Assembly (NCBI GenBank): GCA_022041995.1
Contig: CP074381.1
Location: 2,356,001-2,420,000, forward strand
Reading direction: 5' to 3'
From: Cupriavidus necator
GTDB taxonomy: Bacteria > Pseudomonadota > Gammaproteobacteria > Burkholderiales > Burkholderiaceae
DNA length: 64,000 nt
Below the pieces are notes generated by a model. That model did not search any database, was not told the DNA's origin, and was given only the letters and a program-made list of their open reading frames with translations. Below are positions 18,237-27,139 of this stretch, in pieces; within the stretch, counting starts at the first letter, position 1; the number at the start of each line of letters is the position of its first letter. The translations under genes were made by a program, and so were the position numbers.

Positions 18237-19408
18237 CTACAGGTTGACCACCCGCGCCGGTCGGCCCTCGGTGCGAATCTGCGCGAGGAGTGCCTCGTTC
18301 AGTTCCGCGCCGAGGCCCGGACCGTCGCCGGGGATACGTGGCCGCGATGGAAGCGCGCGCCTTGCAGGGCGAGGTCGGCGCCCTGGGGGATGTCTTCACT
18401 GTTCCAGACGCCGTGCACGGCCAGCGGGCCGGTGCTCTCGCTGATGAACTGGCACGCCCACTGGTTCGCCACCCACAGGTGCGCGGTCGGGCAGGCTTCC
18501 ACGCCCGAGCCGATCAGCGTGCTGCACATCACCGGCAGGTCGAGCATCTGCGCCACGGCGAGGAAGCGCTGGGCCTTGAGCAGCCCGCCGACTTTCTGCA
18601 CCTTCAGGATCACGCCGTCGGCGGCGCGCCGCTCGGCGATCTCCTTCAAGTGGTGCAGTTCCTGCGCGGCCTCGTCGGCGTACAGCGGCGTTTCGATGCG
18701 CTGGCGCAGGCGCGCCATGCCTTCGATATCCCAATGCGGCAGGGGCTGCTCGATGAAGTCGAGACGATGCGCGTCGAGCCGGCGGATCGTGCGCAGCGCC
18801 TGTTCGTAGTTCCACGAGCCGTTGGCGTCGAGACAGATGCGCGCGCCATCGCCGAGAGCCTCGCGCACGGCGGCGGCCGTCGCCACGTCGTTGTCGAACG
18901 TGCCGCGCCCCACCTTCAGCTTGAACGCGACGAACCCGGCTTCCCGCGCCGCCAGCGCGGCCTCGGCGACCTTCGCCGGCTCGCCCGCCGACAGCACCCA
19001 GCCGAGCGGCGCAGAGTCGCGCGTGCGCCCGCCGAGCAACTGGTAGACCGGCACGCCGAGCGCCTTGCCCTTCAGGTCGTGCAGGGCGCAGTCCACCAGC
19101 GCCTTGGCCTGGTTGTTGTCGCGCGCCAGCGTGTCCATCGCGCCGACGATCTTCTCGATATTGCGCGGGTCCTCGCCGAGCAGGATGCGCGGCGCGAAGA
19201 TGTCGCAGATCATGGCGACCATCGACGCCTGGCTTTCGCCGCGATACCACGACGACGTATCGCCCGACTCGGCGATGCCCACCAGCCCGCTATCGGTATG
19301 CAGCCGCAGCAGCAGCGTATCGAGCTTGGTGATGGTGACGTTCGGCAATCGCAGCGGCTTCTTCAGCGGCATCGATACTGGGATGCATTCGACTTTCGTG
19401 ATTTTCAT
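18237..19408 (-). CDS. mandelate racemase/muconate lactonizing enzyme family protein (frameshift near C-terminus)
   Basis: An enolase-superfamily enzyme of the muconate-cycloisomerase subgroup. The KxK motif is FKLKVGRG (about residue 165), metal ligands lie in CLDANGSW, the IEQPL region and LYADEA, and the opposite-face lysine is in VILKVQKVGGL. As sequenced it stops early after a one-base loss in the G-run at 18330-18333. Adding one base restores SPGDGPGLGAELNEALL and a normal end at 18237, 390 residues in all. The reaction could be cycloisomerisation, racemisation or dehydration; the neighbouring Rieske oxygenase, FAD dehydrogenase and MFS genes imply an aromatic or alicyclic acid substrate. 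Confidence 0.82.
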
Positions 19409-19415
19409 GGCGGCA

Positions 19416-19589
19416 TCACTTCCTTCTGGCGTCACGGAGCAGCGCAACCACGGCGACCACGCCCGCGGCCAGCGGCGGGCCGTAGTCGTAGATCCGCAGC
19501 GGTCTTGCGCCGAAGCTGGTAGAGGCAGCCATGACGATGAGTATCGTCGCCACGATCACTGCCACAACAAAGACTAGATCCTTGATCAC
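19416..19589 (-). CDS. small two-helix membrane protein (partner gene, copy 3)
   Basis: A 57-residue protein from a GTG start at 19589, with AGGAG 6 bases upstream. Two hydrophobic helices flank FGARPLRIYDYG, which corresponds to the YRPLR-x-x-D segment of the small proteins at 16619 and 17474, and the tail is charged (LRDARRK). It lies between the 155-residue membrane paralog at 19683 and the enolase-superfamily gene, keeping the big-plus-small pairing. It is more diverged than the other two copies. Confidence 0.6.
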   Translation of the reverse strand: MIKDLVFVVAVIVATILIVMAASTSFGARPLRIYDYGPPLAAGVVAVVALLRDARRK

Positions 19590-19682
19590 ATTTATCTCCT
19601 CCCGCCAGACCGGCGCTGCATGGCCAATCGGGCGGCTTTCATGAATCGAAGCGTTGATGGCATGCCTTCCTGCCAGCCGCAT

Positions 19683-20150
19683 TCATCCTCTTGTTTCAGC
19701 GCGTGACGGGTGCGACAACCCGTCCCAAAACCAGAACGGCCTTGTCTTGATGCGGCAGAAATTCGCGTAGTACCCCCCGTAGGCGAGCAACAGGGCGCCG
19801 TTGAGAAGCAGCTCCTGGAACCCCGTGAACAACTGCCGGGGCGCCGGGGAAATGAAGAGATTCAAGTAGATGATCGTGACGCTTACGCCGGCCATCACGA
19901 TCAGCGCGAGCGGCACTGCCAGGTTGAAAAGCAACATCGTCCCCAGCACGACCTCGAGGTACTTGATGACCTGGTAAAAGCCGATATCCGCCATGGCATG
20001 GAGATACGGTCCCACCCGCCCGGCATGACTGAAATCCGGAACGAAGTTGAAGATGACGAAATTCAGCCCGGAAGCCAGATAGTGAATGGCGAAGTACAAC
20101 CTGAGCCACAGGACCAGATATTTCCATGGCGATTTTTCAGCGGCATGCAT
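19683..20150 (-). CDS. multi-spanning membrane protein, repeated family (copy 3)
   Basis: A 155-residue paralog of 16851 and 17688: KSPWKYLVLWLRLYFA, NFVPDFSHAG, IKYLEVVLGTMLL, SPAPRQLFTGFQELLLNG, LLLAYGGYY and FWFWDGL. It has about four membrane helices. It is encoded between the MFS transporter gene and small partner copy 3. The diverged N-terminal half and conserved C-terminal half suggest an older duplication than that of copies 1 and 2. Confidence 0.75.
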   Translation of the reverse strand: MHAAEKSPWKYLVLWLRLYFAIHYLASGLNFVIFNFVPDFSHAGRVGPYLHAMADIGFYQVIKYLEVVLGTMLLFNLAVPLALIVMAGVSVTIIYLNLFISPAPRQLFTGFQELLLNGALLLAYGGYYANFCRIKTRPFWFWDGLSHPSRAETRG

Positions 20151-20219
20151 TGGCAGTTTCCTTTATCCGCGGTCAGACAAAAATGGATGCGTGGGCGTGG
20201 CGCGGCACGAGGCGGTGGA

Positions 20220-21583
20220 TCAGGAGGCGCGAAGCTGACTTGCTGCCCGGAGCGCTCGCGAGACGCACACCAGCAGGCACACGGCGATGGCGACCGACAC
20301 CACGTAGCAGGCCACGAACGCATGGCCGAGCGCGTTGGGGCCGTCGAAGAACAGCCGCGCCACCAGCGCGCAGACAGTGGGGCCCAGCGCCAGCCCGAGC
20401 AGGTTGGTGATGAGGTAATACAGCGCGGTCAGCTTGCCCATCATGTTGCCCGGCGTGAAATTGGCCATGGTCGCGCCGCCGGCCACCGCGAAGATCACGA
20501 AGAAGAATGTCTGCGCGCCATAGGCCATAGCGCCGAGCTGCGCGCTATGGATCAGCGGGAAGCAGGCGGTGATGAGCGCCGCCACGGCGGTCGAGCCGAT
20601 TGCGACGCGCACCGGTGCGTCGGCCCAGCGCTTCTGCAATTTGTCGGCGACGCTGCCGAAGAACAGCAGGCCGAGCGGCGAAGCCACCACGCTGATCGCG
20701 CCGAGCGTCTTGCCGATCTCCGGACGGGCGATGCCCATCGAGCGGTTGATGATCTCGGGCAGCCACGCCAACTGGCTGCCGATGGCGATGCCGTAGAGGC
20801 AGATGGCGATCCACAGCGGCGCATAGACGGCACGGTGCTGCCACGCGAAGCGCAGCGCGTCCGGATAGGTGACGCGATCCGCTTGCGCGATCGCGTCGCG
20901 TCGCGGCGGCTCGCGCAGCAGCAGCATCAAGGCGGCGAGCGGCACGCCCAGCAGCCCCGGCACGATCAGCACGAATTGCCACGGCTTCAGGCTGCCCAGC
21001 AGCGGCACGCCCGCCAGCTTGCCGCTCGCCGCGAACGTCAGCAGGAAGCTGCCAAGCACCAGCGCCAGCCCGCTGCCCAGCAGCGGCCCGATGTTGTAGA
21101 TGCCGAACGCGAGCCCGCGCCGCTCCGGCGGAAAGGCGTCGCGGATCATCGACGACGCCGCCGGCGGCAGCATCGCCTCGCCGACGCCCAGTCCGATGCG
21201 CGCGAGGAACAGGTGCCAGTACGTATTGCTCAGTCCGCACAGCATCTGCACGCCGGACCACATCAGGATGGCGCCGCTCAGCAGGTACTTGCGCCGGTAC
21301 AGGTCGACCAGATAGCCGGCCGGAATGCCGAGCACGCTGTACAGCAGCATGAACGACAGGCCGAGCAGCCAGCTCACCTCCAGGTCGGTAGCGCCGAGAT
21401 CCTGCTTGATGGGTCCGACCACCAGTGAAATCGCACCCCGGTCGATGAAGGACACGATATAGACGAGCGTGAGCACGAACAGCACGGCCCAGCCGCCGGG
21501 GCCACCGCCGCTTTGGCCGGCGCCGGCGCGACCGCCGCTGACCTGCGGGGCGGCGACTGGATTGTGGTGGGGCTTTCCAACAT
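20220..21583 (-). CDS. MFS transporter, aromatic/organic-acid type (one-base frameshift near N-terminus)
   Basis: A 12-helix major facilitator of about 454 residues when repaired. IDRGAISLVVGPIKQDLG at helix 1, GYLVDLYRRKYLL between helices 2 and 3 and LARIGLGVGEA in helix 4 match the anion:cation symporter and spinster-like MFS groups that import organic acids. The ATG at 21583 (MLESPTTIQSPPRR) is in another frame; adding one base in the G-run at 21498-21501 joins it to GGWAVLFVLTLVY. It lies between the FAD dehydrogenase and membrane-protein genes, so it is probably the pathway's importer. Substrate unknown. Confidence 0.8.
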
Positions 21584-21638
21584 GATTGTCTCCGGTTTGC
21601 GGTTCTCTCGAACTCTCGTTGTTCAGGCGGCAGTGGTG

Positions 21639-23210
21639 TCAGCGGTCCCAGGCGGCTTCTTCCAGCGCCGCGCGGGCGGCGGTGCGGCCCGACACGATGA
21701 ACTCGGCGATATCGCCCATCGAGTTGTAGTACGGGCCCCACAGCGAGCCGCATTCGCCGATGGCGTACAGGCGCGGGATGGGGGCGCCGCGCTGGTCAAG
21801 CACGCGTTGTTTCGCGTCGTGGCGCGGGCCGCCGTGCGTATTCAGGAACGTCGGCAGCATCGGGCCGATGGCGTAGTACGGGCCCTTGTCGAGCGGCACG
21901 AGGAAGTTCTTGCGGCCGAAGTCGGTGTCTTCGCCGGCCTCGCACTGCGCGTTGTAGCGCGCCACGGTGGCTTTCAGCGCGTCGGGGTCGAGGTGACCCG
22001 CGGGCCATGCGCCGGGCTCTGCGTCCCAGCGGCACTTCAGCGCGAGTTCCTCCAGCGTGTCGGCCTGGATGATCCAGCCCTTGTCGAGTTCGGCGAGGTT
22101 GTCGGCGCTCCACGGCGGGGTGCGCGAGTTCAGCGTCGTCATCGCGGCGCCGCCCGCGCGTACCTTCTCGTCAAAGATGTGGAAGGCGGGCACATTGACG
22201 AACTCGGGCACGTCGGGGTCAGTGGCGAGCCACGTGGCGCGATTGCCGAGGCCGTGGCGGACGTCGGCGGTGTCCGTGGTTTCGTTGTGGAAGCGGGCCG
22301 CGTGGCGGTTCACCCAGATCAGGCTGCCGCCGTCCTTGAACGCCCCCGAGTTGTAGCCGAAGCCGGCTACCTTGTTGAGGTCGTACGTCACGTACACGCG
22401 CCCGCCGTCCACCTTGATGCCCCAGTTCAGCGGCCCGGCCACGGCGTTCATGTGCCAGAGCTGCGCGCCGACTTCCTGCGCCATGCGGATGCCGTCGCCG
22501 GTCAGGTTCGGGCTGCCGAGGAAGTGGATCGGGCACGGCGTCAGGTATTGCCGGCACATCTGTTCGTCGAACTCGAAGCCGCCGCTGGCGAGCACCGTCG
22601 CCTTGCGCGCCTTGACGGCGATGGTGCGGCCGTCGGCGGTGCGCGCGGTCACGCCGAGAATGGCGCGCGATACCGGGTCCTGCACGAGTTGCGTCACCGT
22701 CGTATTGCACTGCACGCGGGCGCCATGCTTCTCGGCCACGGCGGCGATGGCGTTGTACAGCCCCGCGCCGCCGGGCGCGGCCACCACGCTCATGCCGTGG
22801 ATGCTCGCCGCGCCGGGCGCGCCGGGAAATTCGGGGAAAAACCCGGGCGCGCTGAAGGGCTTCGGGTTGTCCTTCAATGGCAGTTCCAGCTTGTGCTGGA
22901 AAGCCGGAATGTCCTTGAGGCCGGCCACGAAGTTGCGCAGCACCGCCTCGTCGGTCTGGCCGGCGCACAGCCAGTTCATGTAGTCGAACGTGGCGGCCTC
23001 GTCGGTCGAGGTCATGATGAGTCCGCCCGCGACGCAAACGGAGTTGCCGCCGCCGCGATCGCCTTTCTCCAGCACCAGCACCTCCGCGCCGGCCTCGGCC
23101 GCGGCGAAGGCGAACGTCGCGCCCGCGCCGCCGTAGCCGACCACCACCATGTCGGCCTCATCGTCCCATGCGGGCGGCGACCAGTTAACTGTTTGCGTCT
23201 TCTGTTCCAT
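21639..23210 (-). CDS. FAD-dependent dehydrogenase (3-oxosteroid dehydrogenase/fumarate reductase flavoprotein family)
   Basis: A 523-residue flavoprotein of the FAD_binding_2 family. The dinucleotide motif VVGYGGAGATFAFAAAEAG lies near residue 24, followed by VLEKGDRGGGNS. A central ASGGFEFDEQM segment and a C-terminal IGECGSLWGPYYNSMG FAD-contact region complete it. Members oxidise or reduce C-C bonds next to a carbonyl, such as 3-ketosteroid delta-1-dehydrogenase, fumarate reductase and urocanate reductase. The family does not fix the substrate. It is flanked by the Rieske oxygenase and MFS genes in the same operon. Confidence 0.82.
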   Translation of the reverse strand: MEQKTQTVNWSPPAWDDEADMVVVGYGGAGATFAFAAAEAGAEVLVLEKGDRGGGNSVCVAGGLIMTSTDEAATFDYMNWLCAGQTDEAVLRNFVAGLKDIPAFQHKLELPLKDNPKPFSAPGFFPEFPGAPGAASIHGMSVVAAPGGAGLYNAIAAVAEKHGARVQCNTTVTQLVQDPVSRAILGVTARTADGRTIAVKARKATVLASGGFEFDEQMCRQYLTPCPIHFLGSPNLTGDGIRMAQEVGAQLWHMNAVAGPLNWGIKVDGGRVYVTYDLNKVAGFGYNSGAFKDGGSLIWVNRHAARFHNETTDTADVRHGLGNRATWLATDPDVPEFVNVPAFHIFDEKVRAGGAAMTTLNSRTPPWSADNLAELDKGWIIQADTLEELALKCRWDAEPGAWPAGHLDPDALKATVARYNAQCEAGEDTDFGRKNFLVPLDKGPYYAIGPMLPTFLNTHGGPRHDAKQRVLDQRGAPIPRLYAIGECGSLWGPYYNSMGDIAEFIVSGRTAARAALEEAAWDR

Positions 23211-23244
23211 CGTCTTGTCTCGGAATCCTGTGGGGCGGGACGAT

Positions 23245-24294
23245 TCAGGCCGTCTCGGCGACCGGCTGCTCCTGGCTCAGCAAGCGCGCGTAAATTTCGT
23301 TGTAGCGGACGATCGGCTGGTCCATCGGCAGCAGCACGTACTTGCGGTCCGGCGAGCGATGGATCATGTCCTGCTGGGCCTCGATCATGGCCTTGTCTTC
23401 CTGGAAAGCCGCGTCGGCAATGCCGAAGCAGTGCTGCTTCAGGTCGGCGGCGGGCGCCCACGGTCCGAAATTGAAGAAGAAGCGCGACTTGTTCTTGCTG
23501 ATCGGCGTGATCATCTGGCTCGTGCAGCGCCTGAAGATCGGCGTCTCGCTCACGTCGGCGCCCTCGCTGCGCTGGAGCACGCCCGGCTCGTAGGAGGTGA
23601 TGGTCAGGATAAACACGCCCGGCACCAGGAACAGGCTGACGACGCGGTCATCGCACGGGCGCGCGCCGAAGTACGGGTTCGACTGCCGGCCGAGTTGCCA
23701 GCGGTCGGCGAGCACGCCGCGCTCGAGTTGCGTCACGCCGCGCTTGGTCTCGCTCTCCTTCATCATCTTGAGCGCGACCGGATCGCTGGCGCCGAACGTC
23801 GCCTCATGGACGAACGGCGCGTGGGAGAGGTCGAGCAGGTTGTCGGAGATCAGTTCGGCGTTGACGTCCATGTCGAAGGTCGAACACTCCATCGCCCACT
23901 CGGCGTTGTCCGGGCCGATAATGGGCGGCACCAGCGACACGTCGGCCTTCTCGGGCTCGCCCATCCACACCCACGCCGCGCCGTGCAGCTCGACGATCGG
24001 ATAGGCGCGCACGCAGACGCGCGGCGAGATGCGGTCCTGGCCCGGCACTTCGGTGCAGCGGCCGTCCGGCGCGAACTTGAGGCCGTGGTACATACAGCGC
24101 AGTTCGTCGCCTTCCTTGCGACCGACGGACAGCGGTGCGAGGCGATGGCAGCAGCGGTCTTCCAGCGCGGCCAGGCTTCCGTCGGTCTTGCGATAGATGG
24201 CCAGCGGCTCGTCCATCACGGTAAAGGGCACGATGGCGTCCGCGTTAAAGTCCGTGGACCATCCGACCATGTACCAGCAATTGCGAAGGAACAT
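23245..24294 (-). CDS. Rieske non-heme iron oxygenase, VanA-like
   Basis: A 349-residue oxygenase component. The Rieske cluster ligands are in RCCHRLAPLS and CMYHGLKF (residues ~46-70). The mononuclear-iron 2-His-1-carboxylate region is NLLDLSHAPFVHEATFG near residue 170. The size and the start MFLRNCWYMVGW match vanillate O-demethylase-type oxygenases, which demethylate methoxy-aromatics or hydroxylate ring carboxylates. No reductase gene is adjacent; the reductase at 36428 could serve it. The substrate is not deducible beyond an aromatic or alicyclic acid. Confidence 0.87.
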   Translation of the reverse strand: MFLRNCWYMVGWSTDFNADAIVPFTVMDEPLAIYRKTDGSLAALEDRCCHRLAPLSVGRKEGDELRCMYHGLKFAPDGRCTEVPGQDRISPRVCVRAYPIVELHGAAWVWMGEPEKADVSLVPPIIGPDNAEWAMECSTFDMDVNAELISDNLLDLSHAPFVHEATFGASDPVALKMMKESETKRGVTQLERGVLADRWQLGRQSNPYFGARPCDDRVVSLFLVPGVFILTITSYEPGVLQRSEGADVSETPIFRRCTSQMITPISKNKSRFFFNFGPWAPAADLKQHCFGIADAAFQEDKAMIEAQQDMIHRSPDRKYVLLPMDQPIVRYNEIYARLLSQEQPVAETA

Positions 24295-24345
24295 TTCTTT
24301 ACTCCAGGTTGTGTTTTGAGGAACGGCTACCGTGGTGCGCGCGGG

Positions 24346-24885
24346 TCACGCACTTCGTTGTTCTTCGGGGCATGAAGCGAAGACAGCGGCCGGCAGGCGC
24401 TTGAAGTCTTCGAGATGCCCCGGCGATGTCCGGCACGCCAGCATCGGCAAGAAATAGCGGAGGTACGCCAGAATCAGGATGACGTTCAGATACAGGCACC
24501 ACACACTCATGGACGTGCTGAGCAGCATGCCGAACCGCAGGTTAAGGACAATGGCGTTGAAGAAGACCATGAACGAGATCGGCAACGTCATCACCAGCGC
24601 AAAGGGGACAAACAGGTCAAGCAGCAGGAGCACGCCTGCGAGCAGTTCGCAGGCCTTGACAATGTCGAACACACCGGTCTCGATCAGGGTGACCAGCATC
24701 GCATTCGAAGCTGGCAGGGTGCCAAGTGGTTGGGGGAAGATAGGCGGGAATCCCCAGTTCGTCAGCCAATGGCTCAGGCCGCTGTTGATCATCCACGCGC
24801 CGAGGATGAGCCGCATCAGGGTGATGCCCAGACGGCAGGCGACGGCGGCGTCGATCCTCCTCTTCGCAAGGGACGGTGTATTCAT
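24346..24885 (-). CDS. multi-spanning membrane protein, repeated family (copy 4, diverged)
   Basis: A 179-residue protein with about four hydrophobic segments: LGITLMRLILGAWMINSGLSH, VFDIVKACELLAGVLLLLDL, a LALV-like FALVMTLPISFMVFF and YLNVILILAYLRYF. The order and spacing follow the 155-165-residue proteins at 16851, 17688 and 19683, although RQLF-G-QEL is not kept. Its ATG overlaps the stop of the SnoaL-like gene (ATGA), so the two are translationally coupled. It may be DoxX-related. Function unknown. Confidence 0.65.
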   Translation of the reverse strand: MNTPSLAKRRIDAAVACRLGITLMRLILGAWMINSGLSHWLTNWGFPPIFPQPLGTLPASNAMLVTLIETGVFDIVKACELLAGVLLLLDLFVPFALVMTLPISFMVFFNAIVLNLRFGMLLSTSMSVWCLYLNVILILAYLRYFLPMLACRTSPGHLEDFKRLPAAVFASCPEEQRSA

Positions 24886-25373
24886 TTGGCATCTCCGGAA
24901 TGAGCAGTTTTCGCGGCCTCGCCGGCCGGCGGAAATTGGACGAAACGCTGCCTTTCGGCGATCCGGCCCGTATAGGCGCCCGTCTTGAACACGTCAAGCA
25001 CATCGATAGCCGGCTCGCCTCGCGTCGCTTCCACACGGTGGTAAACAGCGACAACCAAGCCTTCGGCGATAACCTGCCGGATCTCGTGGCGGATCGGCGG
25101 GCCATCGCGCAACTCGATCGAGCCGGGATTGTGGTCGACCATCTTCGGGGAGAAATATCCCTGCGCCGCCTCCGCGCCCCGACCCTTGTCGTAGGCCTGC
25201 TTCATATAGTCCAGCACGATCGTGCGTGGGAGCTTTCCCACGCCGGGGCCGTTGTCGCCATACCATCGCGGGTTGAAATGCAGGCTGTAAGCGAACAATA
25301 GTGCGATCGCGATCCCGACCCCGATGGAGGCCGCGCGGGCCGTGCTCGCTTGCATTGCAGTATTCGTTTTCAT
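24882..25373 (-). CDS. membrane-anchored SnoaL-like (NTF2-fold) protein
   Basis: A 163-residue protein. A hydrophobic segment (ASIGVGIAIALLFAYSL, residues ~15-31) looks like an uncleaved anchor or signal peptide. The rest resembles SnoaL-like polyketide-cyclase/NTF2 domains, with VLDYMKQAYDKGRGAEAAQGYFSP and VDHNPGS followed by VVAVYHRVEATRG and DVFKTG. Such domains act as cyclases, isomerases or ligand binders. It lies directly after the porin and overlaps the membrane protein gene at 24346. Catalysis is not established. Confidence 0.7.
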   Translation of the reverse strand: MKTNTAMQASTARAASIGVGIAIALLFAYSLHFNPRWYGDNGPGVGKLPRTIVLDYMKQAYDKGRGAEAAQGYFSPKMVDHNPGSIELRDGPPIRHEIRQVIAEGLVVAVYHRVEATRGEPAIDVLDVFKTGAYTGRIAERQRFVQFPPAGEAAKTAHSGDAK

Positions 25374-25391
25374 CGATGAACTCCGGCTGCG

Positions 25392-26468
25392 TCAGAAACG
25401 GTGATAAATGCCCGCGCCAAGCGCGTTCACCTTCTCGTGCAACTGGGTGGGCGCAGTCAGCCCCCCAGGTGGATAAATCGTCTGCTTTGACGAACCGCGG
25501 TTCTCGAGGCGCTTGAAAAAGGCGTAGAGCGTGGTGCGCCTGGATACTTCGTAGGTGTAGCCGATGGCCCATGCGGCCACGTCCGCCGTCGCCGAGGTCT
25601 CCGGGAGGCCGTTCGTCACTCCGCTGTCGCGCATGCCATAGGCAAGCTTCAGATTGCCGGCGGCGCCAACCGGAATGGTGGTGCCGACTTGCCACGCCGA
25701 GTCATGCGCCGCGCCCAACCGGTAGCGCAATTGATAGTTGCCGTAGAGGGTGGCCCAGCGCGTCTCGTAAGAGGCCGCGAAGGCGTGCTCGAGCTGACGG
25801 CTGGTGTCTGGCGTCAGATTTGTGGTTCCCGTGGCGCGCGCAAAGCCGTAGCCGGCGTTCAGCTTATTGGCCGTGTAGAGGAACGTGACGATGTCGTAGT
25901 TGCGGTTGACCGGCGTGCCGGCATTCTCGCTGAACACATGCGCTGCCGAAACCGTTACGCCGCCGAAGGATGGCGAGTTGTAGCGGATCGCGTTATCCGC
26001 GCGGGCCGGATCATTGAGCGGGTTGAACATCCACGGATTACTCGACTCGCCGGTGAGCGACGCTGCCACCGAACCCGGAGCCATCAGGACTGGATCGAAG
26101 ATCGCGGCGAAGTCGTAGCCCGGCGTGGGCTGCCGGCCCAGCGCGATCTCGCCATAAGTATTGCTTCGCATACCGACAGTTGCGCGGCGGCCGAACAGGC
26201 GGCCGCCCTGGGCGTTAGTGCCGGTATCCATGTTGTAGCCGCCCTCAAGCACGAACACGGCCTTGAGGTCCGCCGACAGGTCTTCCGTGCCGCGCATACC
26301 CCAGCGCGAGCCAGCCAGGCCACCGCTGTTCAGGCTCGTGACGCTCTTCTCCGAATTGCGGAAATAGCCGACAAAGCTGTCGGCAACCCCATACAGGGTC
26401 ACGCTGGCGGCAGATGCAGCAAGGGGGAAAAAGCCGGCTACCGCTATTCCGGCGAGTCTTTTGTCCAC
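25392..26468 (-). CDS. outer-membrane porin (Gram-negative, OmpC-like family)
   Basis: A 358-residue trimeric-porin-type protein. A signal peptide ends SAASA; the mature protein starts SVTLYGVADSFVGY and contains GSRWGMRGTEDLSADLKAVFVLEGGYN, the burkholderial porin signature, and ends in YHRF with a terminal phenylalanine for BAM recognition. The start is GTG at 26468 with AGGAGAC just upstream. It is the first gene of the long minus-strand operon, about 140 bases downstream of the AT-rich site at 26609, so it is likely the outer-membrane entry route for the pathway substrate. Confidence 0.9.
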   Translation of the reverse strand: MDKRLAGIAVAGFFPLAASAASVTLYGVADSFVGYFRNSEKSVTSLNSGGLAGSRWGMRGTEDLSADLKAVFVLEGGYNMDTGTNAQGGRLFGRRATVGMRSNTYGEIALGRQPTPGYDFAAIFDPVLMAPGSVAASLTGESSNPWMFNPLNDPARADNAIRYNSPSFGGVTVSAAHVFSENAGTPVNRNYDIVTFLYTANKLNAGYGFARATGTTNLTPDTSRQLEHAFAASYETRWATLYGNYQLRYRLGAAHDSAWQVGTTIPVGAAGNLKLAYGMRDSGVTNGLPETSATADVAAWAIGYTYEVSRRTTLYAFFKRLENRGSSKQTIYPPGGLTAPTQLHEKVNALGAGIYHRF

Positions 26469-26608
26469 GTTGTCTCCTTCTAGTCGTTATGTTCTTTGCC
26501 AGTGGGCTGGCATCAGGCTGCATACTCTTCCCAACGGCGTCGTTGGCCGCTGCGTCCGAAGGTGCTTTTTGATCCGGGAGGCAGGTTTCCGGTGCCCCCT
26601 CAGTCAAA

Positions 26609-26621
26609 ATATTATTCAATT
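26609..26621. promoter_or_regulatory. AT-rich candidate operator, site B (ATATTATTCAATT)
   Basis: Identical over 13 bases to site A at 14176-14188 and placed upstream of the porin that heads the minus-strand operon. The surrounding ~50 bases are AT-rich, unlike the flanking DNA. It is probably a promoter-operator region. Confidence 0.45.
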
Positions 26622-26708
26622 TAGTATTGCGAATCTTATACAGCGCAAAGCGGCACTTCAATCTTTTAGGCTCGTCGGCGGAATCTGTGGGTGAAAGCGG
26701 ATGTGCGG

Positions 26709-27139
26709 CTAGCCGAGTGAAGCCCGATTCAGGTACTGATAGAGCTTGCGACAGGTTGCATCAAAGGAATTTTGTGCGGACTCGGAGATAACTGGCCAGA
26801 TGAGAGGGCCGCCGTCTTCCTCGATGAGCTTGTCCAGGAGGGTTGCCACAGGGAGGGTAAGGAGATCGGGATCTTCATGGCGTCGTCGGATCATTCGCCA
26901 CCGAGCATCCAGATGTGATCGCGGTGCCGAAGCAATGTCTTGCGTGCGTATCCCAAGGTTGGGAGATGCTCAAGGAAAGGCGTGAGTATTGCTACGATTT
27001 CCTCTCCAGTCGAGATATCTTCGTCATCGACTCGCCACGAAGCCGGCCAGTTATGCAGGTCTGGAATGTACTGGGTGAGCGTTTGCTGTTCGGTGACAAT
27101 GGCAGCTTTGCCCTTGCCGGTTTTGAGCTTGCTAACCAT
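26709..27139 (-). CDS. conserved small protein divergent from the transposase (one-base frameshift)
   Basis: Two adjoining frames read as one 143-residue protein if one base is added near 26893: an N-terminal part with TEQQTLTQYIPDLHNWPASW and ILTPFLEHLPTLGYARKTL, then HRDHIWMLGGE joined to MIRRRHEDPDLLTLPV and GGPLIWPVISESAQNSF. The continuous sense across the join argues for a single gene. Its ATG and the transposase ATG on the other strand share the same CATG, so the two genes are transcribed back to back. I recall similar proteins beside transposases in related genomes, but no function is known. Confidence 0.55.

Noticed and set aside
21513..23474. 653-codon forward frame opposite the FAD dehydrogenase
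   Set aside because: Shadow of a clear flavoprotein gene; no recognisable domain.
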